NCBI RefSeq assembly: GCF_014898055.3
Contig: NW_023601104.1
Location: 71,283,106 to 71,347,105 of the forward strand
Source of the DNA: Talpa occidentalis
Lineage: Eukaryota; Chordata; Mammalia; Eulipotyphla; Talpidae
Direction of reading: 5' to 3'
DNA: 64,000 nt
The translations under genes and the position numbers were made by a program. Under the pieces are notes generated by a model. The model was given only the letters and a program-made list of their open reading frames with translations. It searched no databases and was not told where the DNA came from. Below, piece after piece: positions 57,901 to 64,000 of the stretch; within the stretch, counting starts at the first letter, position 1; each line of letters begins with the position of its first letter.

Positions 57901-60690
57901 AAATGGAAAATAACAACCAAGAAGGCAATTATGGTTCTGCCTTTATAACACTTAAGATTGATAAGTATCTTCTCTCAGGCTTGGCTTTCTGAACTTGGGC
58001 AGCTTCTTTGCCGCTGCCTAAAAAATTATGTGTTCTAGATCTCTATAATTACTTTAAAAATAGCTTTTAAAATATTGCGGGAAACAAATGCTTATTTTAG
58101 AAAAAAACTAGAAAAAAAGTATAACTAATTTACCTAAAATTTAAGCCATACAAAACCAGACTATTAATTCTGGACACCTACATATACAGTTATGGTAGAT
58201 TAATATGCATCAGAGTGATGAAGACTAAGTGTAGAATTTCGGTTTCTTCCTCTGGGAGAGGAAGGGAATAGAATTGGGGAGTGGAGGGCAGAAGGCTTAA
58301 ACTGTACCTGTATTTATTTCTTTGAAAAATAGGAACCAAATATAAAATGGTAAAATTTGATCATTCATAAGCATTTATTTTTTCTCCATACTTTGTGTAA
58401 AGTAATTGAAATAGAATGAAAGCCCTCAATATAAAGAAAGAGAAGTCACTTATAACCCATTATTCACAGATACAACTCATTTACATAATTTGGTGTGCAG
58501 CTTTTGTCATCTCTGCAGCAGGAATGAATATATCCCTATATGTGTATTTTTTTTATAGATTTATTTATTTATATAAGAACCAGGGGTACAGGCCAGAGGC
58601 ACGGGAGGGTGAGAGGATTCACCAGAGACAGAGCTGGGAACAGCAGGCAGACAGATGAAATACACTGCTGAGGGGAGCAGCAGGCGAGAAGGAGAGGTGT
58701 GCTGTGCCATGTGGGACCCTCACCGGCCTGCTGGCCAGGATGGAACCAGTGCTGCAGAGGCTGCGGACAGCTTCACAGTGCTGTGCTCAACTGCCTGCGC
58801 CACCAGGGGAGGCCCCATATATGTGTATCTTATACCAAATAGAATCATGGTGTACACACTCTCCCACCTGTTCTAATGAGCACCTTTCTGAATTTTATAT
58901 TTTCACAGAGGCCTGTCATAAAATACTGTATTCCATTAATGGAATCTCAGAATGGTCACAGTTTTTGGTGAATCAAAGAAAATCCCAAAAGATTACTCAT
59001 GAGTTAAGACTTTTGCACACAATCTTACTTATGTTCATGTGCCAAATTCCTAGAACTGAAATTCTGGAATTGTTGAGCCATAAGGTTGCAAAATGAAAGC
59101 ATTTTTAATTTTGTTTTAATATTGGAAATAAAGTTTTGTTGAAGCAAAGCACACAGAGGAAAATGCACAAAAAACTTAAGTGTAGAGATTGATGAATTTT
59201 CCTAAGATAAACAGATTCATGTAACCCAAGACAAAAAATACAGAGCATTGCCATCATCCCAAGGTCCCTAGGTCCATCTCCCAGCTATTGCCCTTCTTCC
59301 CTAAAGATATTATCATTTTGCTCTGTACCACTGGTTGGCTTTGCATCTTTCACTCCATAGAAAAAGTATAATACCCTGTGCTCTTTGTGTCTGACTTAAC
59401 ATCATGTCTGTGATTTTCATACTGTGGATACATGCATGATGAGTCTTTCTTTTTCACTACTGTGTATGAATATACCATTGTATGAATATTCTAGAACTCA
59501 GCATTTTGCTGTTCATGGACATTTCTTTTGTGGCAGTTTTTAGCACTTATGAATTAAGCTTTTAGGAAATTCTTGTGCATGCCTTTTAGTGCATATGCAA
59601 CCTCTCATTTCTACCAGCCCTCATTTCTGTTGGGCATGCATCTAAAAGAATGGAATTGATGAATCACAGGGCGTGGACATGTGATCTTCAGATTTAATAG
59701 ATACAGCCAGTGGGTTTTCAGAGTTGTATTAATTTATGCTGTAACTGGAGCTTGAAGGTTCCTTGATTAATAAGAGCACTTTTCTTGTACTTATGGCAGC
59801 TTTTCTTCTTGGTGCTTGTCTCTCTATGTGTTTGTTTATTTTTCCCTTGTATGTATATTTAACGGTTTATAATTAAGGGCATATTTTAATTGACTTATTC
59901 TCTCTGAAATTTTAATAGCTCAATTTAGTTCAGTTTAGTTAATTAATTTTTTTTAAGATTTATTTTTATTTATTTATGCATATAAGAACTGGGGTGTAGG
60001 CCAGAGGTGCAGGGAGTGAGAGGACTCACCAGAGACAGAGTGGGATCTACTGAACAGGCAGATCTACTGAAATGCACTGCTGAGGTGAGAATCAGGCACA
60101 ACAGGAGAAGTCTGATGCGCCATATGGGTTAGCTCCCTGGCTGGGGATCAAACTCATGCCATAGTGGCTGTCAATAGCTTCAAAGCACTAAGACTTCAGC
60201 CTCTACATCAGGGAGGCCCTCAGTTTGCTTTATGTTGACAAGTATTGAGCCTCAGGAAGGCACTCCGTTCACACTTTACACATCATGCCTGAGGGAGGCC
60301 AAGGAGTGACCCACATCCACTCAAAAAAAGCCAAAGTGTAGCCCCCAATGACCAGTGCTTTTCGTCGAGGATTTGCCCAGTGCTCATTTCAAGAGTGAAC
60401 TGTCATTGCTATGTGATACTTTTCAGAGCTTGTTTAGGCTGGATTTTTTTGCCTCAATGCCATTGACTTATGATTTGGTGTATGTTAAATTTACTGTGTC
60501 TTCCTCAGATTGAGAAGCTTGCCAGGACTCTTTCTTGCAATTACAATCAACCTTCTCTGGTCAGTGTGAGTGCAGCTGACTCATCTCCTACCTCAAGTCC
60601 TCCTGCTAAGAAATGCTCCAAAGCCCAAGCAAGATGGCAGATGTCTGCAAAGAAGGTTCTTCTCTCGTGGGCTCAGGAAAAGTGTTCCAG
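33782..60690 (+). CDS. SYNE2: SYNE2 (nesprin-2), 5' coding exons, partial gene
   Basis: Nesprin-2 is a giant spectrin-repeat protein of the outer nuclear membrane. Its N-terminus binds F-actin through tandem calponin-homology (CH) domains, and its C-terminal KASH domain binds SUN proteins, linking cytoskeleton and nucleus (LINC complex). Here six coding exons join in phase: 33782-33860, 55026-55087, 57017-57112, 57198-57275, 57364-57456 and 60509-60690. They encode residues 1-196 plus two bases of a codon. Residues 1-34 or so are the tail, about 35-138 the first CH domain (FTCWINSQ near its start, [12 protein letters not shown] and [12 protein letters not shown] near its end), and the rest is the Ser/Pro-rich linker leading to CH2. 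I recognised the family member by near-identity to remembered nesprin-2, which differs clearly from SYNE1 here. All introns are GT-AG. CH2, the spectrin repeats and KASH lie outside the window. Confidence 0.97.
34420..34688 (-). mobile_element. tRNA-derived SINE (minus)
   Basis: Tail complement TTATTTATTTATTTTAAAG to head GGGGAGACC. Target duplication TAAGTAAATTTA at 34408-34419 and 34689-34700. Confidence 0.94.
34749..35015 (+). mobile_element. tRNA-derived SINE, older subfamily (plus)
   Basis: Head GGGACCTCCCTGG, body 'ctcccctcaggagtatattt', a run of ten C near 34951, tail AAATAAATAAATC. Flanks AGATTTATG and GGATTTATG look like a decayed target duplication. Confidence 0.9.
35288..35555 (-). 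mobile_element. tRNA-derived SINE, diverged (minus)
   Basis: Long T-rich tail complement and head AAGGAAGCCC. Likely target duplication GGATAAAATT before and GAGGTAAAATT after. Confidence 0.88.
35556..36431. other. No gene seen; MIR-like and L1 3'-end-like fragments
   Basis: A MIR-like stretch lies at 35745-35830 ('gagtcttagtttcctcatat'). G-rich pieces at 35840-35920 and 36285-36400 resemble L1 3' UTR text ('gtggttaccagagggaat'; 'aagactacacctgagggg'). Confidence 0.45.
36432..36698 (+). mobile_element. tRNA-derived SINE (plus)
   Basis: Head GGGCCTCCCTGGTGGCGCA, tail AATAAATAAATCTTTAAA. Target duplication unclear. Confidence 0.92.
36985..37320. repeat. C+T-rich old interspersed repeat, family not named
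   Basis: Text such as 'gataaagttcagactccttg' followed by C-rich sequence recalls a widespread old mammalian repeat. Overlapping open frames of about 100-130 codons here are proline/serine-rich by composition and I do not call them genes. Confidence 0.45.
37410..37590 (-). repeat. MIR/L2-like ancient relic
   Basis: 'cttcatctccacaaccac', a bulk-tail segment 'gctcaaagaggtggaattgc' and 'cataactagtgagcagcaga' follow the MIR core order. Confidence 0.65.
37600..40482. other. Repeat-poor intron sequence
   Basis: Contains a purine-rich (GAAA/GGAA) tract at 38164-38240 and a short L1-like piece near 39195-39310. Otherwise unrecognised. The block 39420-40240 has no repeat I can identify. Confidence 0.4.
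38164..38240 (+). repeat. Purine-rich low-complexity tract
   Basis: Nearly pure A/G on the + strand with AAAG, GGAA and GAAA units. Confidence 0.93.
40483..40750 (+). mobile_element. tRNA-derived SINE, older subfamily (plus), left of a tandem pair
   Basis: Head GGGCCTCCCTGGTGGTGCA, body to AATAAATAAATCTTAAAAAAAAT. Followed within ten bases by another SINE in the same direction. Confidence 0.93.
40760..41058 (+). mobile_element. tRNA-derived SINE, young subfamily (plus), right of a tandem pair
   Basis: Head GGGCCTCCCCGGTGGCGCA and B box GGTTCGATCCC, both intact. Tail (AAAT)n. GGTTAAGA occurs at 40751-40758 and again at 41059-41066, the target duplication, which lies at the end of the A-tail of the first SINE. 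Confidence 0.94.
41067..43449. other. 2.4 kb without a recognisable gene or SINE
   Basis: A poly-T run lies at 41987-41999. Open frames of 60-88 codons lack domains. No splice-flanked exon recognised. Confidence 0.4.
43466..43731 (+). mobile_element. tRNA-derived SINE (plus)
   Basis: Head GGGCCTCCCTGGTGGCGCA, tail AATAAATAAATCT then A-run. Target duplication AAGAACATTCTAGTCT (43450-43465), repeated with one change at 43732-43747. Confidence 0.95.
43880..46260. repeat. Stretch of old interspersed repeat text, family not named
   Basis: Several passages ('gtaatgtgatctgatttac', 'agatcactctggctgttg', 'tctattgtgatggtccagct') recall a common old mammalian repeat that I cannot name reliably. Similar wording occurs near 51100-51460. 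No gene seen. Confidence 0.4.
44121..44147. repeat. Homopolymer T27
   Basis: Twenty-seven uninterrupted T between 'aaccatgg' and 'gagtggg'. No attached retroelement body or target duplication is visible. Confidence 0.97.
46310..46480 (+). repeat. MIR-like ancient relic
   Basis: 'aacatggattttagcatcaa', 'atctacatttgaatttcttc' and 'ttttctcatttacaaaatgc' occur in MIR order. Confidence 0.6.
46481..47555. other. No gene seen
   Basis: Unassigned; a short L2-like end lies at about 47430-47480 ('gtggtaggtgctgcaggcat'). Confidence 0.4.
47560..48170 (-). mobile_element. Old L1 fragment, minus strand, split by a SINE
   Basis: L1 3' UTR-type antisense text runs up to 47635 and resumes after the SINE at 47894 ('cagtagtttttagtgtattc', 'gcaaccactggcctcatctc'). 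Confidence 0.65.
47636..47893 (-). mobile_element. tRNA-derived SINE (minus), inside an L1
   Basis: Tail complement to head GCGAGGCCC. Target duplication TAATTCAGTAGTTTT at 47621-47635 and 47894-47908 comes from the L1 sequence. Confidence 0.95.
48189..48411 (+). mobile_element. hAT-type non-autonomous DNA transposon relic
   Basis: Starts CAGGGCCTGGAAAACTTTTT and ends CCTGTTGACCTCTG, the decayed inverted ends of a common mammalian hAT/Charlie-related MER element. The inner text ('ccatatagtctctgtcacaa', 'tatttacaaaagcaggcagc') follows the family as I remember it. Confidence 0.8.
48425..48560 (-). repeat. MIR-like ancient relic
   Basis: 'attcccattttacagataaa' followed by 'gagactgaggcacac' is the standard MIR core/3' segment. 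Confidence 0.75.
48561..49270. other. No gene seen
   Basis: Overlapping open frames of about 94-107 codons on opposite strands (48728 on plus; 48889-49212 on minus) have no recognisable domain. Confidence 0.4.
49276..49701 (+). mobile_element. Solo LTR, complete 426-bp copy (TGTAG...CTACA family)
   Basis: The reference-quality copy. Begins TGTGGGGTATGG and ends GCCGCTACA, flanked by CATAC at 49271-49275 and 49702-49706. TATA-like CTTATAAGGGCGG lies near 49427. AATAAAAGCC near 49599 supplies the polyadenylation signal, so U3-R-U5 reads on the + strand. No internal viral sequence; a product of LTR-LTR recombination. Confidence 0.95.
53745..53766. repeat. (TG)n microsatellite
   Basis: About eleven TG units with a shorter TG run just upstream. 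Confidence 0.95.
54130..54290 (+). repeat. MIR-like ancient relic
   Basis: 'cattaaattttcacacaatc' then 'aggttacacagctcatcagt' and 'tatgaacccaggtctctgac' occur in MIR order. Confidence 0.75.
54561..54824 (+). mobile_element. tRNA-derived SINE (plus), upstream of SYNE2 exon 2
   Basis: Head GGGCCTCCCCGGTGGTGCA, tail AATAAATAAATCTTAAAA. Probable target duplication AATCACGTC / AATCATATC. Lies about 200 bases from the exon-2 acceptor at 55025. Confidence 0.94.
54912..54941. repeat. (AC)n microsatellite
   Basis: About fifteen AC units, 85 bases upstream of the exon-2 acceptor. Confidence 0.97.
55026..55087 (+). CDS. SYNE2: SYNE2 coding exon 2
   Basis: 62 bases. Acceptor is a T-run ending in AATAG; donor GTGAGG at 55088. 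Completes the split alanine codon and encodes [21 protein letters not shown], which starts the first CH domain (the conserved FT-WIN core). Ends on a codon boundary (phase 0). Confidence 0.96.
55088..57016 (+). other. SYNE2 intron between coding exons 2 and 3 (1.9 kb)
   Basis: No SINE. A MIR-like relic lies at about 56440-56600 ('gatagatattattcctgttt', 'actcaagatcacgcagctgg'). Acceptor CCTTTTGCAG. Confidence 0.85.
57017..57112 (+). CDS. SYNE2: SYNE2 coding exon 3
   Basis: 96 bases, 32 codons, phase 0 at both ends. Encodes [17 protein letters not shown] through [13 protein letters not shown], the middle of CH1. Donor GTAAGT at 57113. Confidence 0.97.
57113..57197 (+). other. SYNE2 mini-intron, 85 bp
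   Basis: GTAAGT donor, TTTCACAG acceptor. Read through, it hits in-frame stops, so retention would end the protein inside CH1. Confidence 0.95.
57198..57275 (+). CDS. SYNE2: SYNE2 coding exon 4
   Basis: 78 bases, 26 codons, phase 0. Encodes [19 protein letters not shown] and TFLKQRS of CH1. Donor GTGAGT at 57276. Confidence 0.97.
57276..57363 (+). other. SYNE2 mini-intron, 88 bp
   Basis: GTGAGT donor and pyrimidine-rich TTTCTTCTTTTCCAG acceptor; close to the lower size range for mammalian introns. Confidence 0.95.
57364..57456 (+). CDS. SYNE2: SYNE2 coding exon 5
   Basis: 93 bases, 31 codons, phase 0. Encodes [18 protein letters not shown] and [13 protein letters not shown], the C-terminal helices of CH1. 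Donor GTAAGT at 57457. Confidence 0.97.
58548..58816 (-). mobile_element. tRNA-derived SINE (minus), downstream of SYNE2 exon 5
   Basis: Tail complement to head GGGGAGGCCCC. Target duplication TATATGTGTAT at 58537-58547 and 58818-58828. Confidence 0.94.
59105..59900 (-). mobile_element. Old L1 fragment, minus strand
   Basis: Antisense L1 3' text ('gcaaagcacacagaggaaaa', 'ctgtgattttcatactgtgg', 'tatgaatattctagaactca'), strongly eroded. Confidence 0.6.
59941..60219 (-). mobile_element. tRNA-derived SINE (minus), 290 bp before SYNE2 exon 6
   Basis: Body starts TTTTTTTTAAGATTTATTTT and ends GGGAGGCCC; short direct repeat TCAGTTT on both sides. Very similar to the copy at 60973-61242. Confidence 0.93.
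60509..60690 (+). CDS. SYNE2: SYNE2 coding exon 6
   Basis: 182 bases: 60 codons plus two bases (AG). Encodes [16 protein letters not shown], then a Ser/Pro-rich linker ([16 protein letters not shown]) and [20 protein letters not shown], the opening of the second CH domain. Donor GTAAGT at 60691. Its length is not a multiple of three, so skipping it would shift the frame. Confidence 0.96.
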
Positions 60691-60972
60691 GTAAGTAGCT
60701 TGCTGTGACCAGGGGAGACACACAGGGCAGCTTCATCCACCAACAGACAGAACTGAACACCAGGCCTGAGAATCAGACTGACTGCTCACTCTCTCCTTTG
60801 GCTGTAGTGAGGCTTTCAGGTGTGAAGGTTCATTGTGAGCTCAGCCACAGTTGTGAGGATTTGGTTTTCAAGACCAAAAGGTGGGATTATCTGACTAACA
60901 TATTTCAGTTCACTCCCAATTTTAGGTGCCCTATTGTTAAGGGTAAATAGCATAGTCTTCAAATGTCCTTTT

Positions 60973-61242
60973 TTTTAAGATTTATTTTTATTTATTTATG
61001 CATATAAGAACTGGGGTGTAGGCCAGGGGTGCAGGGCGTGAGAGGATTCACCAGAGACAGAGTGGGGAACAGAACAGGTGGATTGACTGAAATACATTGC
61101 TGAGGGGAGCAGTGAGCCATACAGGAGAGGTCTGCTGCGCCATGTGGGTTAGCTCCCTGGCTGGGGATCGAATTTGTGCCTCAGTGTCTGAGGATAGCTT
61201 GATAGCACTGAGACTTTAAGCCCTGCACCACCAGAGAGGCCC
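60973..61242 (-). mobile_element. tRNA-derived SINE (minus), 280 bp after SYNE2 exon 6
   Basis: Target duplication TCAAATGTCCTTTT at 60959-60972 and 61243-61256. Shares the unusual 'gcatataagaactggggtgt' wording with the copy at 59941-60219. Confidence 0.96.
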
Positions 61243-62569
61243 TCAAATGTCCTTTTCTTTAGCATAGTTCTGCTATGTATCTGAAAGGTGGATTTACAGT
61301 CAAAAAGTTTTACCACACTAGGAGCTCTTCAAAAGTGAGAACTAGGTCTAATTGAGTGTGTAGACCCTAGAACTTAGTGTAGTGTGAGTACACTCCATGG
61401 TAAATGCTCTGTAAATGTGTTTTCAGGATGAATGAACAAATGAATGGATAGGTAGCCAAAAATGCATATAATTATCTCTTGGAGCTATATATGAGTACAT
61501 TGAAAGACCACAGTCTCCATTGTTTAGAAACTCATAGCTCAGGATACAGAGGTCAGGGAGTATGTGCTTTAAAAAAGTGTACCCACACTTAAAAAAAGTT
61601 GTACCCATGCATACCCCCATAACAGAGTTCAGAGGGCAAGATGAAAATGCATATATTATATAAAAATGAAAAATGATGTAAAAAAATATAAAATTTAAAA
61701 AGAAAAATAAAACACAGAAGGCATTCTTGTCACATCCTAGCATTGCTTAGGTATATAGAATCATAAACACGTTGCTTAACCTTTTCAAACACTGGGCTCT
61801 GGAGTAATGCCTTAAAGAAAGGCTAAGATGTTGTTATCTGCCTTCAGCCTTACCTTTAGTTGTCCTCTTCCTTTGTATTCTGTGAGGGCAATAAACATAC
61901 TTATAGGTTTAAGTTTACTAAATCAATTTTCTCTTGAATTTCCTAGATACAATTTCACTTCAGGTCCCTAAATTTTTAAAATCCAAACCCTTTGTATGTG
62001 AAAAGCATTATGAGGTCTTGTCTAGATTTGTTTGATTTATGCGTAAATAACTTCAAAACCTTTCAAAGTCTATGTATTTACCACAGTTTATCTTTTCTCC
62101 ATGGTCTTTCTGATTTTTCAACTGAAGAGTTTATGCTAAACTTTTTAAAAATAGCAGTAGTTCTTAAGTAATCATTCACTTGGAATTTATTCTAGTTTTT
62201 TGCCATCATTGGTGGTATTGGATAACTTTTACTTCAACATTCTGTGATTCTGTAAGACCCAAGTGGGATACCAGGTTGTAAGAGATCTGTTGTATTTTCT
62301 TATTTCTGAAGGAAATGTATCAGACTTCCATTTGGGACTGTTAAAATGAGTGAAGATTCTATCAGTCACTGTGAGCCTAAAGCCGCCCTCTCTAAGACCC
62401 GGTGGTCACGTGTCCTTTATGGTCTTGGCTTCTGCGCCTCTGTGCATACCTGACCTCTGCAGCCTGTTGCTTTGCTTGAGCCGGTTTTGACCCCTCTGCC
62501 CTCTGAAAGTGGTCTGACCCTGCTCTTGGCCCCCGCTCCCATTCTTTTAGCAATCAATTTAGTTGAGTA

Positions 62570-62770
62570 TCTGAGCCACACCCTGAGGTTGGAATACCTC
62601 TATTCAAGTCCTGGGTCTCTGCACTTCCTAACCGGTGACCTTAGACACTTAATCTCTGTGTGTTCCATCATAAAATGTAAACAGTACTAACACTTCATGA
62701 GGTTATTGTGTGTATTATAAGCATTAGTCTTTAAAAAGCATTTCAAATAGTTTCTGGACAAAGTAGGAAC
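62570..62770 (+). repeat. MIR-like ancient relic
   Basis: 'cctctattcaagtcctgggt', 'ccttagacacttaatctctg' and 'catgaggttattgtgtgtat' occur in MIR order. Confidence 0.75.
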
Positions 62771-63119
62771 GCATAAGTATTTGTTTAACAAAACAAAAAT
62801 CACTGACTACTCTGCAGTTTAGTTATAGTTATAGGCTAGACTTTTTCCCCCTAAGGGATCCAGGAAAACACCCAGAGGTTATCTGGAGCAGACTATTTCC
62901 TGAGTAGCGTTTATCATTTGATATCTATGGTAAATTAGTTTAGTAAATTTCCATGTATTTTTAATGGGATTTTTTTATGGGATATTTTTATGGGATATTT
63001 ATAGTTGTTCTGGAATATTTCCTACATGTTATGAGAAACTTCTATTCTTTTGCAGCATATTCACTGATCCCTAGTCAAATTCAGAATGGTGACTGATGGA
63101 GTGATTTGAGATTTATATA

Positions 63120-63290
63120 TATGAAGCACCTTTATATGCCAGACACTTTTGGGGTAGTGGGGTGGGAAAGTCTACTATAATGAACAAAAAAAACAAGGCC
63201 CTTGCTCTCATGGGGCTCATACCCTAGTAGAGGAAGCAGATAAATAAATATGATAATTACAGTTGGCAGTAAAGTTAGGAAGGACTTTTG
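63120..63290 (+). repeat. L2-like LINE 3' end relic
   Basis: 'tatatgccagacacttttgg', 'aacaaggcccttgctctcat' and 'gggctcataccctagtagag' match the familiar L2 tail. Confidence 0.7.
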
Positions 63291-63579
63291 ATCAATAGTG
63301 TCAAGGGGAGGGAGGGAGCGTGTCACCCTTGTGTTAGGTGGGCACTGGAGCCTTTCTGAGGAGGAGACGAGGGCTGAGGAGAAGGCTTCAGGTGTATGAA
63401 GGGCTTGTGAGAAAGGGCATTGAAAAGAGTATGACTGTTGAGAAGCAGAAACCAGACCAGTGTGGTGGGACAGGTGGAACAGGTCGAAAGGGGCCAAAGA
63501 GTGTAAGTCCTTATGGGCCAGGGACAAAAGTTATTCTAAATACAGTGGCAATCCATGATGTGGATTTTTAAAAAGTATT

Positions 63580-64000
63580 TTTTTTCCTGATTAAGAGATA
63601 AATAACATAAAATTTACCATTTAATCATTTAAAAATGTGTGGTTCAGTGGTTTAAATACATTCACATTGCTGGGCAACCACCACTATTTTTCATCTTCAG
63701 AACTTATTTCATCTTGCAAAACTGAAACTCTATATACATCCAGATCTGTATGGATCTGTGTTAAGCAACTACCCCATTAATTGCTCCCAAACCCCTGGCA
63801 ACCACCAGTTTGCTTTCTTTGTATATGAATTGGACTACACTAGGTACCTCAAATGAGTGGAATCATACAATATTTGTCATTTTTTGGATGGCTTATTTCA
63901 CTTAGCACAATATCTTCAGTTCATCCATGTTGTAGCACATATCAAAATGTCCTTCCTTTTTAGGACAGAATAATACTCCATTGTATGAAAACACCACATT
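63580..64000 (-). mobile_element. Old L1 3' part, minus strand, runs off the window
   Basis: L1 antisense text: 'ataacataaaatttaccatt', 'cattgctgggcaaccaccac', 'tggcttatttcacttagcac', 'taatactccattgtatgaaa'. Confidence 0.8.

Larger units (their letters stand above)
57457..60508 (+). other. SYNE2 intron between coding exons 5 and 6 (3.05 kb)
   Basis: Holds two minus-strand SINEs and an old L1. Acceptor TGTCTTCCTCAG. The 130-codon frame at 58704 runs out of a SINE and is not a gene. Confidence 0.9.
60691..64000 (+). other. SYNE2 intron after coding exon 6, runs off the window
   Basis: No further SYNE2 exon recognised up to the right edge. Holds a SINE, MIR and L2 relics and an L1. The 131-codon minus frame at 63132-63527 lies over an L2-like stretch and is not supported. 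Confidence 0.85.

Noticed and set aside
1..64000. CRISPR arrays, bacterial operons or tRNA genes
   Set aside because: All regularly repeated sequence is eukaryotic transposon or microsatellite. tRNA-like boxes occur only inside SINEs.

Overview
This is nuclear DNA from a placental mammal. It has spliced exons with GT/AG borders and an A+T-rich, repeat-filled background. Old mammalian MIR, L2 and L1 pieces are everywhere. About 25 copies of one tRNA-derived SINE family are also present, many with intact target-site duplications (TSDs). No primate Alu, rodent B1/B2 or carnivore-type SINE was seen. The SINE family is lineage-specific and I cannot name the species from it; a laurasiatherian mammal (bat, mole or relative) is my guess only.

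The only host protein-coding gene I can support is the 5' coding part of SYNE2 (nesprin-2) on the + strand. Six coding exons are visible: 33731-33860 (ATG at 33782), 55026-55087, 57017-57112, 57198-57275, 57364-57456 and 60509-60690. Phases join without a break and give the first 196 residues plus two bases of the next codon. This covers the N-terminal tail, the whole first calponin-homology (CH) domain and the CH1-CH2 linker. The second CH domain and the rest of this very large gene lie beyond the right edge. The first coding exon opens with a splice acceptor, so an untranslated exon lies further left. Some or all of 1-33730 may therefore be intron or promoter-distal flank.

Positions 1-3050 hold the 3' part of an endogenous retrovirus on the + strand: a gammaretroviral integrase with an intact catalytic triad, overlapped by an env gene. 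The env gene is open apart from two frameshifts, and its surface subunit carries a motif typical of the RDR interference group. No 3' LTR follows env.

From about 3.3 kb to 33.7 kb the sequence is repeats and unrecognised A+T-rich DNA. The notable feature is a separate family of about 426-bp solo LTRs, TGTAG...CTACA with 5-bp TSDs. Complete or nearly complete copies lie at 15211-15624 (minus strand, nested in a SINE), 18187-18625 (the right half of a rearranged two-LTR element that begins at 17842), 18748-19173 and 49276-49701. The 21-kb first coding intron of SYNE2 (33861-55025) holds SINEs, MIR/L2 relics, a hAT-type relic, one of the solo LTRs and a few repeat-poor blocks. Exons 3-5 are packed with introns of only 85 and 88 bp. 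Exon 6 sits between two very similar SINEs in the same orientation.
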